Shown piece by piece: positions 23,991 to 31,388 of a DNA stretch of 64,000 bases. This DNA is from Nocardiopsis flavescens (GTDB lineage: Bacteria > Actinomycetota > Actinomycetes > Streptosporangiales > Streptosporangiaceae): the NCBI RefSeq assembly GCF_900141985.1, contig NZ_FQZK01000001.1, forward strand, positions 186,001 through 250,000, in the 5' to 3' direction. Position 1 is the first letter of the stretch; every line of letters begins with the position of its first letter. Made by a program: the position numbers and the translations under genes. Under the pieces are notes generated by a model. The model searched no databases. It was not told the DNA's origin and saw only the letters and a program-made list of their open reading frames with translations.

Positions 23991-24377
23991 TCAGGCGGCC
24001 CGCACGATCTGGATCAGGTTGCCGCAGGTGTCGTCCAGCACGGCGGTGGTGACCCCGCCCGTCTCCAGCGGCTCCTGGGTGAAGCGCACCCCCAGGGCGG
24101 TGAGCCTGTCGTGCTCGGCCCGGACGTCGTCCACGGCGAAGGAGGCGGCCGGGATGCCGTCCGCGACCAGCGCCCGCTTGTAGGGGCCCACCGCCGGGTG
24201 GCCGGAGGGCTCCAGGAGGAGTTCGATCCCCTCGGGCTCCTCCGCGGAGACCACGGTCAGCCACCGGGCCTCCCCCAGCGGGACGTCGTGCTTCTTCACG
24301 AAGCCCAGTGTCTCGGTGTAGAAGCGCAGGGCCTGCTCCTGGTCGTCGACGAAGACGCTGGTCACGTGGATCCTCAT
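23991..24377 (-). CDS. VOC-family protein
   Basis: A 128-residue glyoxalase-fold protein: MRIHVTSVFVDDQEQALRFYTETLGFV, ARWLTVVSAEEPEGIELLLEPSGH, VRFTQEPLETGGVTTAVLDDTCGNLIQI. Candidate metal ligands are His4, Glu in GIELLLEP and a Glu/Asp position near the end. Its ATG overlaps the ArsR stop codon by 4 bp (ATGA), so it is translationally coupled and controlled by that regulator. ArsR plus VOC pairs are common; a small-molecule detoxification role is an inference. Confidence 0.92.
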   Translation of the reverse strand: MRIHVTSVFVDDQEQALRFYTETLGFVKKHDVPLGEARWLTVVSAEEPEGIELLLEPSGHPAVGPYKRALVADGIPAASFAVDDVRAEHDRLTALGVRFTQEPLETGGVTTAVLDDTCGNLIQIVRAA

Positions 24378-24667
24378 GAGTCCTTCTCCGATGTCTGGGA
24401 CCCGGGCCAGCGCTCGTGGATGCGGCGCAGCGGCGTGGTGTCCAGGTCGTGGAATTTGTAGCGCCCCTCGCGGCGGGTCCTGACCAGACCCGCGGCCTCC
24501 AGCATGGCCAGGTGCTGGGAGACCGCCTGGCGCGACATGCCGATGCCGTGTTTCATGTTCAGCCGCGTGCAGATCTCGAAGAGGGTCTGCCCGGACCGCT
24601 CGGCGAGCTCGTCGAGGATGGTGCGGCGGGTCGGGTCGGCCAGGGCTTTGAACAGTTCGTCTCCCAC
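24374..24667 (-). CDS. ArsR-family regulator
   Basis: A 97-residue winged-helix regulator: FKALADPTRRTILDELAERSG, SRQAVSQHLAMLEAAGLVRTRREGRYKFHDLDTTPL. No metal-binding cysteines of the ArsR/SmtB type, as in the SdpR-like branch. GTG 24667 has no ribosome site; instead TATTGT ends 6 nt before it, so the mRNA is probably leaderless. A 20-bp palindrome occupies the promoter spacer and should be its own operator, giving autorepression of the ArsR-VOC operon. Confidence 0.93.
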   Translation of the reverse strand: MGDELFKALADPTRRTILDELAERSGQTLFEICTRLNMKHGIGMSRQAVSQHLAMLEAAGLVRTRREGRYKFHDLDTTPLRRIHERWPGSQTSEKDS

Positions 24668-24673
24668 ACCCGC

Positions 24674-24703
24674 ACAATAGGCAAGTATCTACTTGCCTGT
24701 CAA
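24674..24703 (-). promoter_or_regulatory. Leaderless promoter with operator in the spacer
   Basis: Minus strand: TTGACA (24703-24698), 18-bp spacer, TATTGT (24679-24674), then 6 nt to the GTG start, so transcription should begin at or next to the start codon. The palindrome AGGCAAGTATCTACTTGCCT (24679-24698) fills the spacer exactly. Confidence 0.85.
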
Positions 24704-24706
24704 TCC

Positions 24707-24758
24707 GGGTCCCGCGCGCCGGTCCGCGCCGTGGCGCGCGGACCGGCGCGCGGGACCC
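24707..24758. terminator. 23-bp perfect hairpin after SDR gene
   Basis: Bases 24707-24729 and 24736-24758 are exact reverse complements with loop CGTGGC. It begins 3 nt past the SDR stop codon and insulates the ArsR promoter, whose -35 starts 4 nt beyond. Confidence 0.88.
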
Positions 24759-24760
24759 GG

Positions 24761-25564
24761 TCACATCACCCCCGCGCCCCCGTCCACCGACAGCACCACC
24801 CCGCTCACGTAGGAGGCGCGGTCGCTGAGCAGCCAGGCGGCGGCCTGGGCGATCTCTCCGGGCGCGGCGGCCCGGCCCAGCGGGGTCCGCTCGTTGAGGA
24901 CGTCGATGATGCCGGGCACCGCCTCCTCCCAGGCGCCCACCATGTCGGTGAGGGTGGTACCGGGGGCGACGGCGTTGACCCGGATGCCCTCCGGGCCGTA
25001 AGTGACCGCCGCCGACTCGGTGAGGCTGTTGAGCGCCCGCTTCATCGCCCCGTAGGCGGGCAGGGTCGGGTTGCCCCGCAGGCTCCCGACGGAGGAGTTG
25101 TTGACGATGGCGCCCGTGCCCGCGGTCGCCCGGATCGCGGCGACCTGCGCGGCCAGGGCCACCCAGGTGCCCTTGAAGTTGACCGTGTAGACGTGGTCGA
25201 GGTCGGCCTCGGGGACCAGGTCCGCCGGCCCCGGCGGCACAATGGTCGCGCCGTTGTTGAAGGCTCCGTCGAGGCGGCCGTACACCTGGACGGTGCGCTC
25301 GACCGCGGCGCGGACGCCGTCCGGGTCGCCCAGGTCGCAGACCGTGTGGTCGGCGGTGCCGCCGGCCCCGCGGATCTCCTCGGCGACCTCCCTGAGCCGT
25401 TCCTCGGTGCGGGAGGCGAGCATCACGCGGGCGCCCTCCGCGGCGAACAGGCGCGCCGCGGCGGCACCGATGCCGCGGGCGGCCCCGGTGACCAGGACGG
25501 TCCTGCCCTCCAGCAGGCCCCGCGTGTCGGTGGTGGCGGTGAGGTTGCGTGCGGTGTCGTTCAT
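24761..25564 (-). CDS. Short-chain dehydrogenase/reductase
   Basis: A 267-residue classical SDR: cofactor motif TGAARGIGAAAA (residues about 26-37), a variant FNNGATIV in place of NNAG, catalytic NNSSVGS and YGAMK (Tyr-x-x-x-Lys) and the closing SGVVLSVDGGAGVM. Probably NAD(P)-dependent; substrate unknown. ATG 25564. Divergent from an XRE/MmyB-like regulator across 86 bp with a shared dyad; SDR plus MmyB-type regulator is a recurrent pairing in actinomycetes, and methylated or fatty ligands have been proposed for the regulator domain. Confidence 0.95.
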   Translation of the reverse strand: MNDTARNLTATTDTRGLLEGRTVLVTGAARGIGAAAARLFAAEGARVMLASRTEERLREVAEEIRGAGGTADHTVCDLGDPDGVRAAVERTVQVYGRLDGAFNNGATIVPPGPADLVPEADLDHVYTVNFKGTWVALAAQVAAIRATAGTGAIVNNSSVGSLRGNPTLPAYGAMKRALNSLTESAAVTYGPEGIRVNAVAPGTTLTDMVGAWEEAVPGIIDVLNERTPLGRAAAPGEIAQAAAWLLSDRASYVSGVVLSVDGGAGVM

Positions 25565-25595
25565 ACCGGTCAGCCTCCTGCCGTCGCCGGGACGT

Positions 25596-25620
25596 ATCCA
25601 GGCACCCGCGGTACCTGGAT
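25596..25620. promoter_or_regulatory. Dyad operator between SDR and XRE genes
   Basis: ATCCAGG (25596-25602) and CCTGGAT (25614-25620) with AC/GT matches inside the spacer, at the midpoint of the divergent gap. Probable binding site of the XRE regulator controlling both genes. Confidence 0.75.
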
Positions 25621-25650
25621 GGGCCGTGCGGCCCCGGGCACACTGGGGGC

Positions 25651-26499
25651 ATGGACAGAGGAGAGATGGCCGGCTTCCTGCGCGGCAGGCGCGAGCGCAT
25701 CGCCCCCGCCGACGTGGGGCTGCCCGCGGGGACGCGGCGCCGCACCCCGGGGCTGCGCCGCGAGGAGGTGGCGCAGCTGGCGTTCATCTCGACGGAGTAC
25801 TACACGCGGCTGGAGCAGGCCCGCGGTCCCCGCCCCTCGCGGGAGGTGCTCGCCGGGCTGGCACGGGCCCTGCGGCTGTCGGACGCCGAGCGCGACCACC
25901 TCCACCACCTGGCCGGCACACCGCCCGGCCCGCCGCCCGGGCCCTCCCGCGAGGTCCGGCCCAGCATCCTGCGGCTGCTGCGCAAGCTGCCCGGATCCGC
26001 CGGGGTCGTGCTGACGGCGACCTACGACGTGATCGCCTGGAACGACCTGGCGGCGGCCCTGCTGGGGGACTTCTCCGCCGTGCCCCCGCGCGAGCGCAAC
26101 TTCGTGCGCCAGGTCTTCCTGGCACCGCCGGGGGCGGAGCGGCGGTACCGGATGTCGGACATGGCGGCGTTCTCCCGGGCCGCGGTCCAGGACCTGCGGG
26201 CCGCCGCCGCCCGCTACCCCGACGATCCCGGGGTGGCGTCCCTGGTGGGCGACCTGCTCTCGGGCAGCGAGGAGTTCGTCCAGCTGTGGGCGGCCAACGA
26301 CGTGGACCCCGCGGCCGACCTGCGCAAAACCGTCCTGCACCCGCTGGTCGGGCCGGTCACCCTGGACTGCGACGTCCTGGACGTCGCCGACCGCGACCAG
26401 CGGGTGGTCATCTACACGCCCGAGCCCGGGTCCCCCGCCGAGAGCGCGCTGCGGCTGCTCTCGGTGGTGGGGACCCAGCGCATGGACGCGCCCGGCTGA
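25651..26499 (+). CDS. XRE-family regulator with MmyB-like ligand domain
   Basis: A 282-residue regulator: MAGFLRGRRERIAPADVGLP, RRTPGLRREEVAQLAFISTEYYTRLEQARG (HTH, residues about 6-60), then the MmyB-like PAS-fold region from about 105 (DVIAWNDLAAALLGDFSAVPPRERNFVRQVFL). MmyB members bind small, often lipidic ligands. ATG 25651. Divergent from the SDR gene. The stop codon lies inside a 44-bp perfect palindrome that also serves the converging hydrolase gene. Confidence 0.93.
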   Translation: MDRGEMAGFLRGRRERIAPADVGLPAGTRRRTPGLRREEVAQLAFISTEYYTRLEQARGPRPSREVLAGLARALRLSDAERDHLHHLAGTPPGPPPGPSREVRPSILRLLRKLPGSAGVVLTATYDVIAWNDLAAALLGDFSAVPPRERNFVRQVFLAPPGAERRYRMSDMAAFSRAAVQDLRAAAARYPDDPGVASLVGDLLSGSEEFVQLWAANDVDPAADLRKTVLHPLVGPVTLDCDVLDVADRDQRVVIYTPEPGSPAESALRLLSVVGTQRMDAPG

Positions 26500-26532
26500 G
26501 CCCGGCCCGCGCGGGCCGGGCTCAGCCGGGCG
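26489..26532. terminator. 44-bp perfect palindrome over the XRE stop codon
   Basis: Bases 26489-26510 are followed by their exact complement at 26511-26532. The left arm encodes the last residues and the TGA of the XRE gene, and the right arm ends 4 nt before the stop of the converging serine hydrolase gene. Confidence 0.85.
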
Positions 26533-26536
26533 GCCC

Positions 26537-27589
26537 TCAGAAGCGGGCCGCGAGCCGGGCCACCAGCTCGTGCACCAGGGAGCGCCGGACCATCTGGTTG
26601 ACGGTGGCGGACACGTACAGGTCCCGCTCCGGGACGTGGTACAGCGCGTTGCCGAAGGCGCCGGAGTGGCCGACCATGGCCGGGACCGGCGTGAACGGCG
26701 ACACCAGGCGCGGCACCCGGTAACGCATGACGCCCATCCCGTAGTCCATGGGCGCCAGGCGGGAGAAGACCCCGTTCCAGCGGGCCGTCATCTCCGCCAG
26801 GTAGTGCCCGGGGAACAGCTCCCCGGCGAAGAACGCCCGCAGGAACCGCACCTGGTCGGCGGCGGTCGAGACGATCGCGCCGTCGGGCGGGAAGGAGGCG
26901 ATGGCCCGGGGCAGGTGCAGGGCCCGCCGCCCGTGCAGGACGGGGGCGACCTCGCCGTAGCGGTCCAGCGAGTCCGGTGTGAGCATCCAGGTGTCGTGCA
27001 GGCCCAGCGGTCCGGTGATGCGGGTGCGCAGGGCGGCCTCCTGGCTCCCCCCGGTGACCGTCTCGACCACGCGCCCCACCAGCTGCCAGTTGGTGTCGCT
27101 GTAGAACGCCCGGCCCGGGGCGGAGGGGGCGAACGGGGCGGGCAGGCCCCGGGCCATGCCGATGAGCTCGTCGGAGGTCCAGGAGCCGTCGGCGCGGAGC
27201 ATGTCGTCCAGGAAGGTGCCGCCGCCGGGGCGCCGCTGCTCGAAGTAGTCGGGGATGCCGGAGGTCTGCGACAGGAGTTCGCGCACGGTGATCCGGGGGC
27301 CGTGGTCTCGGCCCCCGTGGGTGTTGAGCCCGCTCATCACCCGGGCGCCGACGATGTCGGCGGCGGGGGTGTCCAGGGTGAGCGCCCCCTCCGCGCGCAG
27401 CTGCATGACCACGGCGGCCGTGTACAGCTTGGTGATGCTGGCGATGAAGTAGGGGCGGTCGGTGTCGCCGTGGCTCCAGGAGAACCCGGTGGAGGGCTGC
27501 TCGATCGCGGCGCTGAACGCCGTGACGTCGGGCCGGGCGGCGTAGCGGGCGGCGGTCCGGTGCAGGTGGGCCGCGAGGGGCGTGCTCAT
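26537..27589 (-). CDS. Serine hydrolase, class C beta-lactamase/DD-peptidase family
   Basis: A 350-residue protein with the SxxK motif SITK (residues about 51-54), the YxN-equivalent YSDTN near 163 and a C-terminal HSGAFGN in the place of KTG. No signal peptide, so a cytoplasmic esterase or D-aminopeptidase of the EstB type is more likely than a beta-lactamase. The ATG overlaps the PadR stop by 4 bp (ATGA), so it is coupled to and probably regulated by that repressor. Confidence 0.9.
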   Translation of the reverse strand: MSTPLAAHLHRTAARYAARPDVTAFSAAIEQPSTGFSWSHGDTDRPYFIASITKLYTAAVVMQLRAEGALTLDTPAADIVGARVMSGLNTHGGRDHGPRITVRELLSQTSGIPDYFEQRRPGGGTFLDDMLRADGSWTSDELIGMARGLPAPFAPSAPGRAFYSDTNWQLVGRVVETVTGGSQEAALRTRITGPLGLHDTWMLTPDSLDRYGEVAPVLHGRRALHLPRAIASFPPDGAIVSTAADQVRFLRAFFAGELFPGHYLAEMTARWNGVFSRLAPMDYGMGVMRYRVPRLVSPFTPVPAMVGHSGAFGNALYHVPERDLYVSATVNQMVRRSLVHELVARLAARF

Positions 27590-28134
27590 GGGGTGATCCG
27601 TTCCAGGCGTCGTCGGGTGGCGTCGATCCAGGCGAGTTCGGCGCGGGCGTGGGCGAGGCCGTGGTCGCGGGCGGCCTCGCGCAGCGCGTAGCCGAGCTCG
27701 GTGACGCCTTCGGGGAGGGCATCGCGGGGCGGGAATTCGATCGCCTCCAGCTCGGCCAGCTCCTCGGCGACCTCCCGGTGGCGGGCGTCGAGGAGTGCGC
27801 GGACGCGCTCGGGCGGCAGGCGGTCGGCGAAGAACAGCCGGGCCAGGAAGGCGTCGCGGGTGGGCGGGGCCTGGAGGGGCGAGGCGAGCCAGCGGTCGAG
27901 TTCGGCCAGGCCGGCGTCGGTGACGGTGTGGGGGTGCAGGGTGGGGCGCCCCTCCTGCACGACGGTCCCGCGGGAGGCCAGGCCCTCCTCCACCAGGGCG
28001 GACAGGGTGCGGTAGATCTGCGACCGGTCGGCGGTCCAGAAGTGGCCGACGCTGCCGTCGACCACCTTCTTCAGCTCGTAGCCGCTCATGGGCTTGACGG
28101 ACAGGATCCCGAGGATGGCGTGCCGCAGAGACAT
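27586..28134 (-). CDS. PadR-family regulator
   Basis: A 182-residue PadR repressor with the C-terminal helical extension (PF10400-like): MSLRHAILGILSVKPMSGYELKKVVDGSVGHFW, QIYRTLSALVEEGLA (winged helix, residues 1-85), then DRLPPERVRALLDARHREVAEELAELEA. ATG 28134. First gene of the PadR-hydrolase operon. The palindrome GCACATATGTGC 15 bp upstream resembles PadR ATGT/ACAT sites and would give autorepression. Confidence 0.93.
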   Translation of the reverse strand: MSLRHAILGILSVKPMSGYELKKVVDGSVGHFWTADRSQIYRTLSALVEEGLASRGTVVQEGRPTLHPHTVTDAGLAELDRWLASPLQAPPTRDAFLARLFFADRLPPERVRALLDARHREVAEELAELEAIEFPPRDALPEGVTELGYALREAARDHGLAHARAELAWIDATRRRLERITP

Positions 28135-28148
28135 GGATAGATGCTAGC

Positions 28149-28160
28149 GCACATATGTGC
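28149..28160. promoter_or_regulatory. PadR-type operator
   Basis: GCACATATGTGC, a perfect 12-bp palindrome, with a second ATATGCAT element at 28171-28178. Both lie in the 118-bp gap between the divergent PadR and ArsR-SRPBCC genes. Confidence 0.7.
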
Positions 28161-28216
28161 ATGGTCCTCTATATGCATGGTCTCCTTCTGTTCCGAGAAC
28201 GATCCTCGAATATGCC

Positions 28217-28252
28217 TTGACTGGAATATTCCCATCGGGGAATACTCGGGTC
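28217..28252 (+). promoter_or_regulatory. Leaderless promoter of ArsR-SRPBCC gene with operator
   Basis: TTGACT (28217-28222), 18-bp spacer, AATACT (28241-28246), then 6 nt to ATG 28253. The dyad TATTCCC-ATCG-GGGAATA (28227-28244) fills the spacer and the start of the -10. Same layout as the ArsR promoter at 24674-24703. Confidence 0.8.
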
Positions 28253-29104
28253 ATGCACGAACGACTGGAGGCGCTGGGCGAACCCGCCCGGCTGCGCATC
28301 GCCCGGGCCCTGGCGGAGCGTCCGCTGTCGGTGGGGGTGGTCGCCGAGCGGACCGGCCTGCGCCAGCCGCAGGCCACCAAGCACCTGCAACGCCTGGAAC
28401 GGGTCGGCCTGGTGTCCTCGTACCGGGTCGGCAACCGGCGCATCTACGCGCTGGAGCCCGGGCCGCTGGGAGAGCTCGGCGGCCTGCTGGGCGGCCTCGC
28501 CGAGCGGGCGCGGGAGCACCGCGGCGCCTTCGACGCCCACGCCGCCGCGGTGGCCGCCGAGACGCGCGCCGCCGACCGCGAGCGCTGGGCCGACGAGCGG
28601 GCCTTCGCCTTCGAGCGGGTGCTGCCCGCGCCGCGCGCGGCCGTGTGGCGCCACCTCACCGAGCCGGTCCTGCTGGCCCGCTGGTGGGCGCCGGACGACC
28701 TGGCCGTCACCGAGGCCGCCCTGGAGCCCCGGCCCGGTGGCCGGGCGGTGCTGGCCTACCGCGACGCGGCCGACGCCACCGGGGCGGACGGCGTCGTGGG
28801 CCGCGCCGAGGGGACGGTGGACGCGGCGGCCGAGGGTGAGCGCCTCGACTTCCGCCTCTCCCCGCTGCTGCCCGGCGGCGGCGCCGCCTTCACCGGCCAC
28901 TACACGTTCGTGCTCGCCGACGCCGGCGGCGGGACCCGGCTCGGCGTGCGGCTGCGGATCACCGACACCACCGTGGCCTCCGCCGACTTCGTCGCGGGGA
29001 TCGGGGCGGGCTGGGAGCAGTCCCTGGACCGGTTCGCCGCGTCCCTGGCCGACGGCGCCCCGCACGGGGCGACACCGACCGACACCTCACGGAGCAGCAC
29101 ATGA
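28253..29104 (+). CDS. ArsR-family HTH fused to SRPBCC (AHSA1) domain
   Basis: A 283-residue fusion. Residues 1-85 are an ArsR winged helix (LEALGEPARLRIARALAERPLS, RQPQATKHLQRLERVGLV). Residues about 120-265 are an AHSA1-type SRPBCC domain (FERVLPAPRAAVWRHLTEPVLLARWWAPDD ... GAGWEQSLDRFAASL), a hydrophobic-ligand cavity. The fusion puts sensor and DNA binder in one chain. No ribosome site before ATG 28253; a promoter ending 6 nt upstream implies a leaderless mRNA. Its stop overlaps the next gene's start by 4 bp. Confidence 0.93.
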   Translation: MHERLEALGEPARLRIARALAERPLSVGVVAERTGLRQPQATKHLQRLERVGLVSSYRVGNRRIYALEPGPLGELGGLLGGLAERAREHRGAFDAHAAAVAAETRAADRERWADERAFAFERVLPAPRAAVWRHLTEPVLLARWWAPDDLAVTEAALEPRPGGRAVLAYRDAADATGADGVVGRAEGTVDAAAEGERLDFRLSPLLPGGGAAFTGHYTFVLADAGGGTRLGVRLRITDTTVASADFVAGIGAGWEQSLDRFAASLADGAPHGATPTDTSRSST

Positions 29105-29700
29105 GCGAGCACACCGGCCGCAGGGTCGTCGCCAACCTCAACCTCACCCTCGACGGGCGCTACTGCGGGCCCGCCGGCCCGCAGGACCACGCCTGGGTGG
29201 TGCCCTACGCCGTCACCGACCTGGCCCGCGACCACCTCACGGACCTGTGGCGGACCGCCACCACCGCGCTCATGGGGCGGGTCAACGCCGAGGGCTTCCT
29301 GGGGTACTGGCCGCCGGTCGCCCGCGACGAGGGGGCTGACCCCCGCGACCGGGGGTTCGGCGACTGGCTCGCCCGGACCGAGAAGGTGGTCCTGTCCCGC
29401 ACCCTGACCGCCTCCCCGTGGGAGGGCGTACGGGTCGAGAACGCGCCCGCCGCCGCGGTGGTCGACGCCCTGAGGGCGCGGGAGGGCGGGGACATCCTGG
29501 TGCCGTGCAGCGCCAGCCTCATCCGGCCGCTGCTCGCCGCCGACCGGGTCGACCGGCTGGCGCTGATGGTCGTCCCCGAGTTCGTCGGCGGCGGCCCGCG
29601 CCTGTTCGAGGACGGACTGCCCGCGCACCGGTGGTCCCTGGCCTCACACGCCGCGGGCGGGGACGGGGCGCTCGCCCTGGTCTACGACCGCCTGCGCTGA
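29101..29700 (+). CDS. RibD C-terminal/dihydrofolate-reductase-like protein
   Basis: A 199-residue protein: RRVVANLNLTLDGRYCGPAGPQDHAWVVPY, TALMGRVNAEGFLGYWP, VVLSRTLTASPWEGVRVE, GGDILVPCSASLIRPLLAADRVDRLALMVVPEFVGGGPRLFEDG. This is the YyaP/RibD-C NADPH-reductase fold; the folate-specific residues of true DHFR are not evident. Coupled by ATGA overlap to the ArsR-SRPBCC regulator, an arrangement repeated in many actinomycetes. A 16-bp perfect hairpin follows. Confidence 0.92.
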   Translation: MSEHTGRRVVANLNLTLDGRYCGPAGPQDHAWVVPYAVTDLARDHLTDLWRTATTALMGRVNAEGFLGYWPPVARDEGADPRDRGFGDWLARTEKVVLSRTLTASPWEGVRVENAPAAAVVDALRAREGGDILVPCSASLIRPLLAADRVDRLALMVVPEFVGGGPRLFEDGLPAHRWSLASHAAGGDGALALVYDRLR

Positions 29701-29703
29701 GGT

Positions 29704-29737
29704 CCCTCCCGGGCCCGCGTGCGCGGGCCCGGGAGGG
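29704..29737. terminator. Bidirectional terminator
   Basis: CCCTCCCGGGCCCGCG (29704-29719), TG, then its exact complement (29722-29737). It begins 4 nt past the RibD-like stop and ends 9 nt before the stop of the converging gene at 29747. Confidence 0.88.
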
Positions 29738-29746
29738 GCGCCCGGA

Positions 29747-30172
29747 TCAGACCCGGGTCATGGTGGACTCGTAGCCGCCCCCGCCGGGGTAGACCCAGGC
29801 GCCGGCCACGGTGGAGCCGTCCGCGGAGAAGACGCCCTCGAAGTAGGCCGGCCCGCCGCGCGCCCCCGCCCAGATGGTCAGGGTGTCGCCGACCAGCTCG
29901 TAGACGTAGTCGAAGGTGTTGCCCCGGGCGTCGTAGAAGCGGGACGCCACGTCCGTGCCGACCGGCTCGCCGAACGGGTGCAGGTTCCCGATGACCTCCA
30001 GGCCGGTGACCGGCGCGCCGAACTGCTCCAGCTCCACGTGCTGGAGCAGGAAGAACCCGCCCTCCATCCACTCGTACCGCACGGTGCCGGCGGCGCCGCC
30101 GGTCACCTCCCAGGTGCCGACCAGCCGTCCCAGGGCCGTGACCGCCGCACTCGGCCGGATGTCCTCGTCCAT
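29747..30172 (-). CDS. DUF1579-like small protein in the ECF42 regulon
   Basis: A 141-residue soluble protein: VTALGRLVGTWEVTGGAAGTVRYEWMEGGFFLLQHVELEQFG and FYDARGNTFDYVYELVGDTLTIWAG. This is a lipocalin/DUF1579-like beta-barrel pattern with the GTW signature; ligand unknown. ATG 30172 has GAGGAGGA upstream. Its promoter, read on the minus strand, is GGGTGTCGG, 17 nt, CGAGGTG, the mirror image of the promoter of the divergent ECF operon, so it is a predicted ECF42 target. Confidence 0.85.
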   Translation of the reverse strand: MDEDIRPSAAVTALGRLVGTWEVTGGAAGTVRYEWMEGGFFLLQHVELEQFGAPVTGLEVIGNLHPFGEPVGTDVASRFYDARGNTFDYVYELVGDTLTIWAGARGGPAYFEGVFSADGSTVAGAWVYPGGGGYESTMTRV

Positions 30173-30206
30173 GTCGTCCTCCTCGTTCGGGGGTTGCACG
30201 GACACC

Positions 30207-30292
30207 TCGGGGCCGGGGCCCGCATCCCGACACCCCGCCAATGTGGTACACGTCACATGTCCAGGGTGTCGGAATCCCGGCGGCGGCCCCGA
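30207..30292. promoter_or_regulatory. Two mirror-image ECF-type promoters
   Basis: Plus strand: TGTCGG (30267-30272), 17 nt, CGA (30290-30292) in the context GGCCCCGAGGTG. Minus strand: TGTCGG (30232-30227), 17 nt, CGA (30209-30207) in the same context GGCCCCGAGGTG. This fits the ECF42 consensus as I recall it (TGTCGA around -35, CGA/TC around -10). Between the two -35 elements is ATGTG (30241-30245), 8 bp, CACAT (30254-30258), centred on the same axis. Confidence 0.82.
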
Positions 30293-30323
30293 GGTGGCGG
30301 TGAGAACCCACCGAGGAGGCCCC

Positions 30324-30974
30324 GTGAGCACCACCGCCGATACCGACACCGCCCCCGCCGCCGGGCGCCGCACGTCCCGCCGCCTGCTGGCCGCCGGAGC
30401 CCTGGCCGGGCCGGTCTTCTTCACCTCGGCCCTGGCCCAGATGCTCACCCGCGAGGGCTTCGACATCACCCGGCACCCCATCAGCCAGCTGGCCACCGGA
30501 GACCTGGGCTGGATCCAGATCGCCACCTTCGTCACCGCGGGCCTGGGCGCCCTGGCCCTGGCGGCAGGCATCGCGCGCACCCTCACCGAGGGCCTCGGAC
30601 GGCGGGCGCTGCCGGTGCTGACCGCGGTTTTCGGGGCCGGCCTGGTCGCGGCCGGGGTGTTCACCATGGACCCCGAGCACGGCTTCCCGGCCGGCACCCC
30701 CGAAGGCCCCGTGGCGCAGATGTCCTGGCACGGCATCGCCCACTCGGCCTCCGCCGCCGTCGCCTTCACCGCGCTGGCCCTGGCCGCCGCGGTGCTGGCC
30801 GTGCGCCACGCCCGGCGGCGGGCGGTCCCGCCCGCCGTGCTGGGCGGGGCCGCGGCGCTCGTGCTGTTCCTGCCGATGTCGCCCGACCACATGAGCGTCC
30901 AGATCGCCGTCAACGGCCTGGTCGCCTTCACCTGGGCGACCGCCGTGGCGCTGTGGCTGCGCCGCGCCGCCTGA
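30324..30974 (+). CDS. DUF998 membrane protein
   Basis: A 216-residue protein with about six hydrophobic segments and the DUF998 signature GFDITRHPISQLATGDLGWIQ; the histidine in SWHGIAHSASA is also typical. Function unknown. GTG 30324 has GAGGAGG upstream and lies 31 nt after the predicted CGA element, making it the first gene of the DUF998-YCII-ECF42 operon. Confidence 0.9.
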   Translation: MSTTADTDTAPAAGRRTSRRLLAAGALAGPVFFTSALAQMLTREGFDITRHPISQLATGDLGWIQIATFVTAGLGALALAAGIARTLTEGLGRRALPVLTAVFGAGLVAAGVFTMDPEHGFPAGTPEGPVAQMSWHGIAHSASAAVAFTALALAAAVLAVRHARRRAVPPAVLGGAAALVLFLPMSPDHMSVQIAVNGLVAFTWATAVALWLRRAA

Positions 30975-31016
30975 CCGGCTACCGTGCCCACACCGCGACC
31001 GGAGAACGAGGACACC

Positions 31017-31388
31017 GTGAAATACCTGCTCCTGGGGTACACCCCGGCCCACGCCTGGGACCCCGAGACCGCCGACACCCCGTCCGAGGACGCGCTCGCC
31101 GCGTTCGCCGCCTACCGGAGGCTGGAGGAGGAGCTGCTCGACAGCGGCGAACTCGTCGCCACCGAGGGGCTGGGGCACCCCGCCGTCGGCACCACCCTGC
31201 GCCGCACCCCCGAGGGGGTGGTCGCCACGGACGGGCCCTTCGCCGAGCTCAAGGAGGTGCTGGCCAGCTTCGCCGTGCTCGACGTGTCCGGCCACGAGCG
31301 GGCGGTCGAGATCGCCGCGCGGATCGTGGAGGCGCTGGGCGAGCCCGTGGAGGTCCGGCCGATCATGGGCGAGGACTTCGCGGCGTGA
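31017..31388 (+). CDS. YCII-related (DGPF) protein
   Basis: A 123-residue YCII-fold protein carrying the DGPF motif (ATDGPFAELKE, residues about 70-80) that defines the partner proteins of ECF42 sigma factors. Its conserved His/Asp pair of the YCII pocket is not evident. GTG 31017, GAGGA upstream; its stop overlaps the sigma-factor start (GTGA). DGPF proteins are assumed to act with or be controlled by the sigma factor; biochemical role not known. Confidence 0.94.
   Translation: MKYLLLGYTPAHAWDPETADTPSEDALAAFAAYRRLEEELLDSGELVATEGLGHPAVGTTLRRTPEGVVATDGPFAELKEVLASFAVLDVSGHERAVEIAARIVEALGEPVEVRPIMGEDFAA

Noticed and set aside
26537-27589. True secreted class C beta-lactamase
   Set aside because: No signal peptide, and the KTG motif is replaced by HSG, which points to esterase or peptidase relatives.
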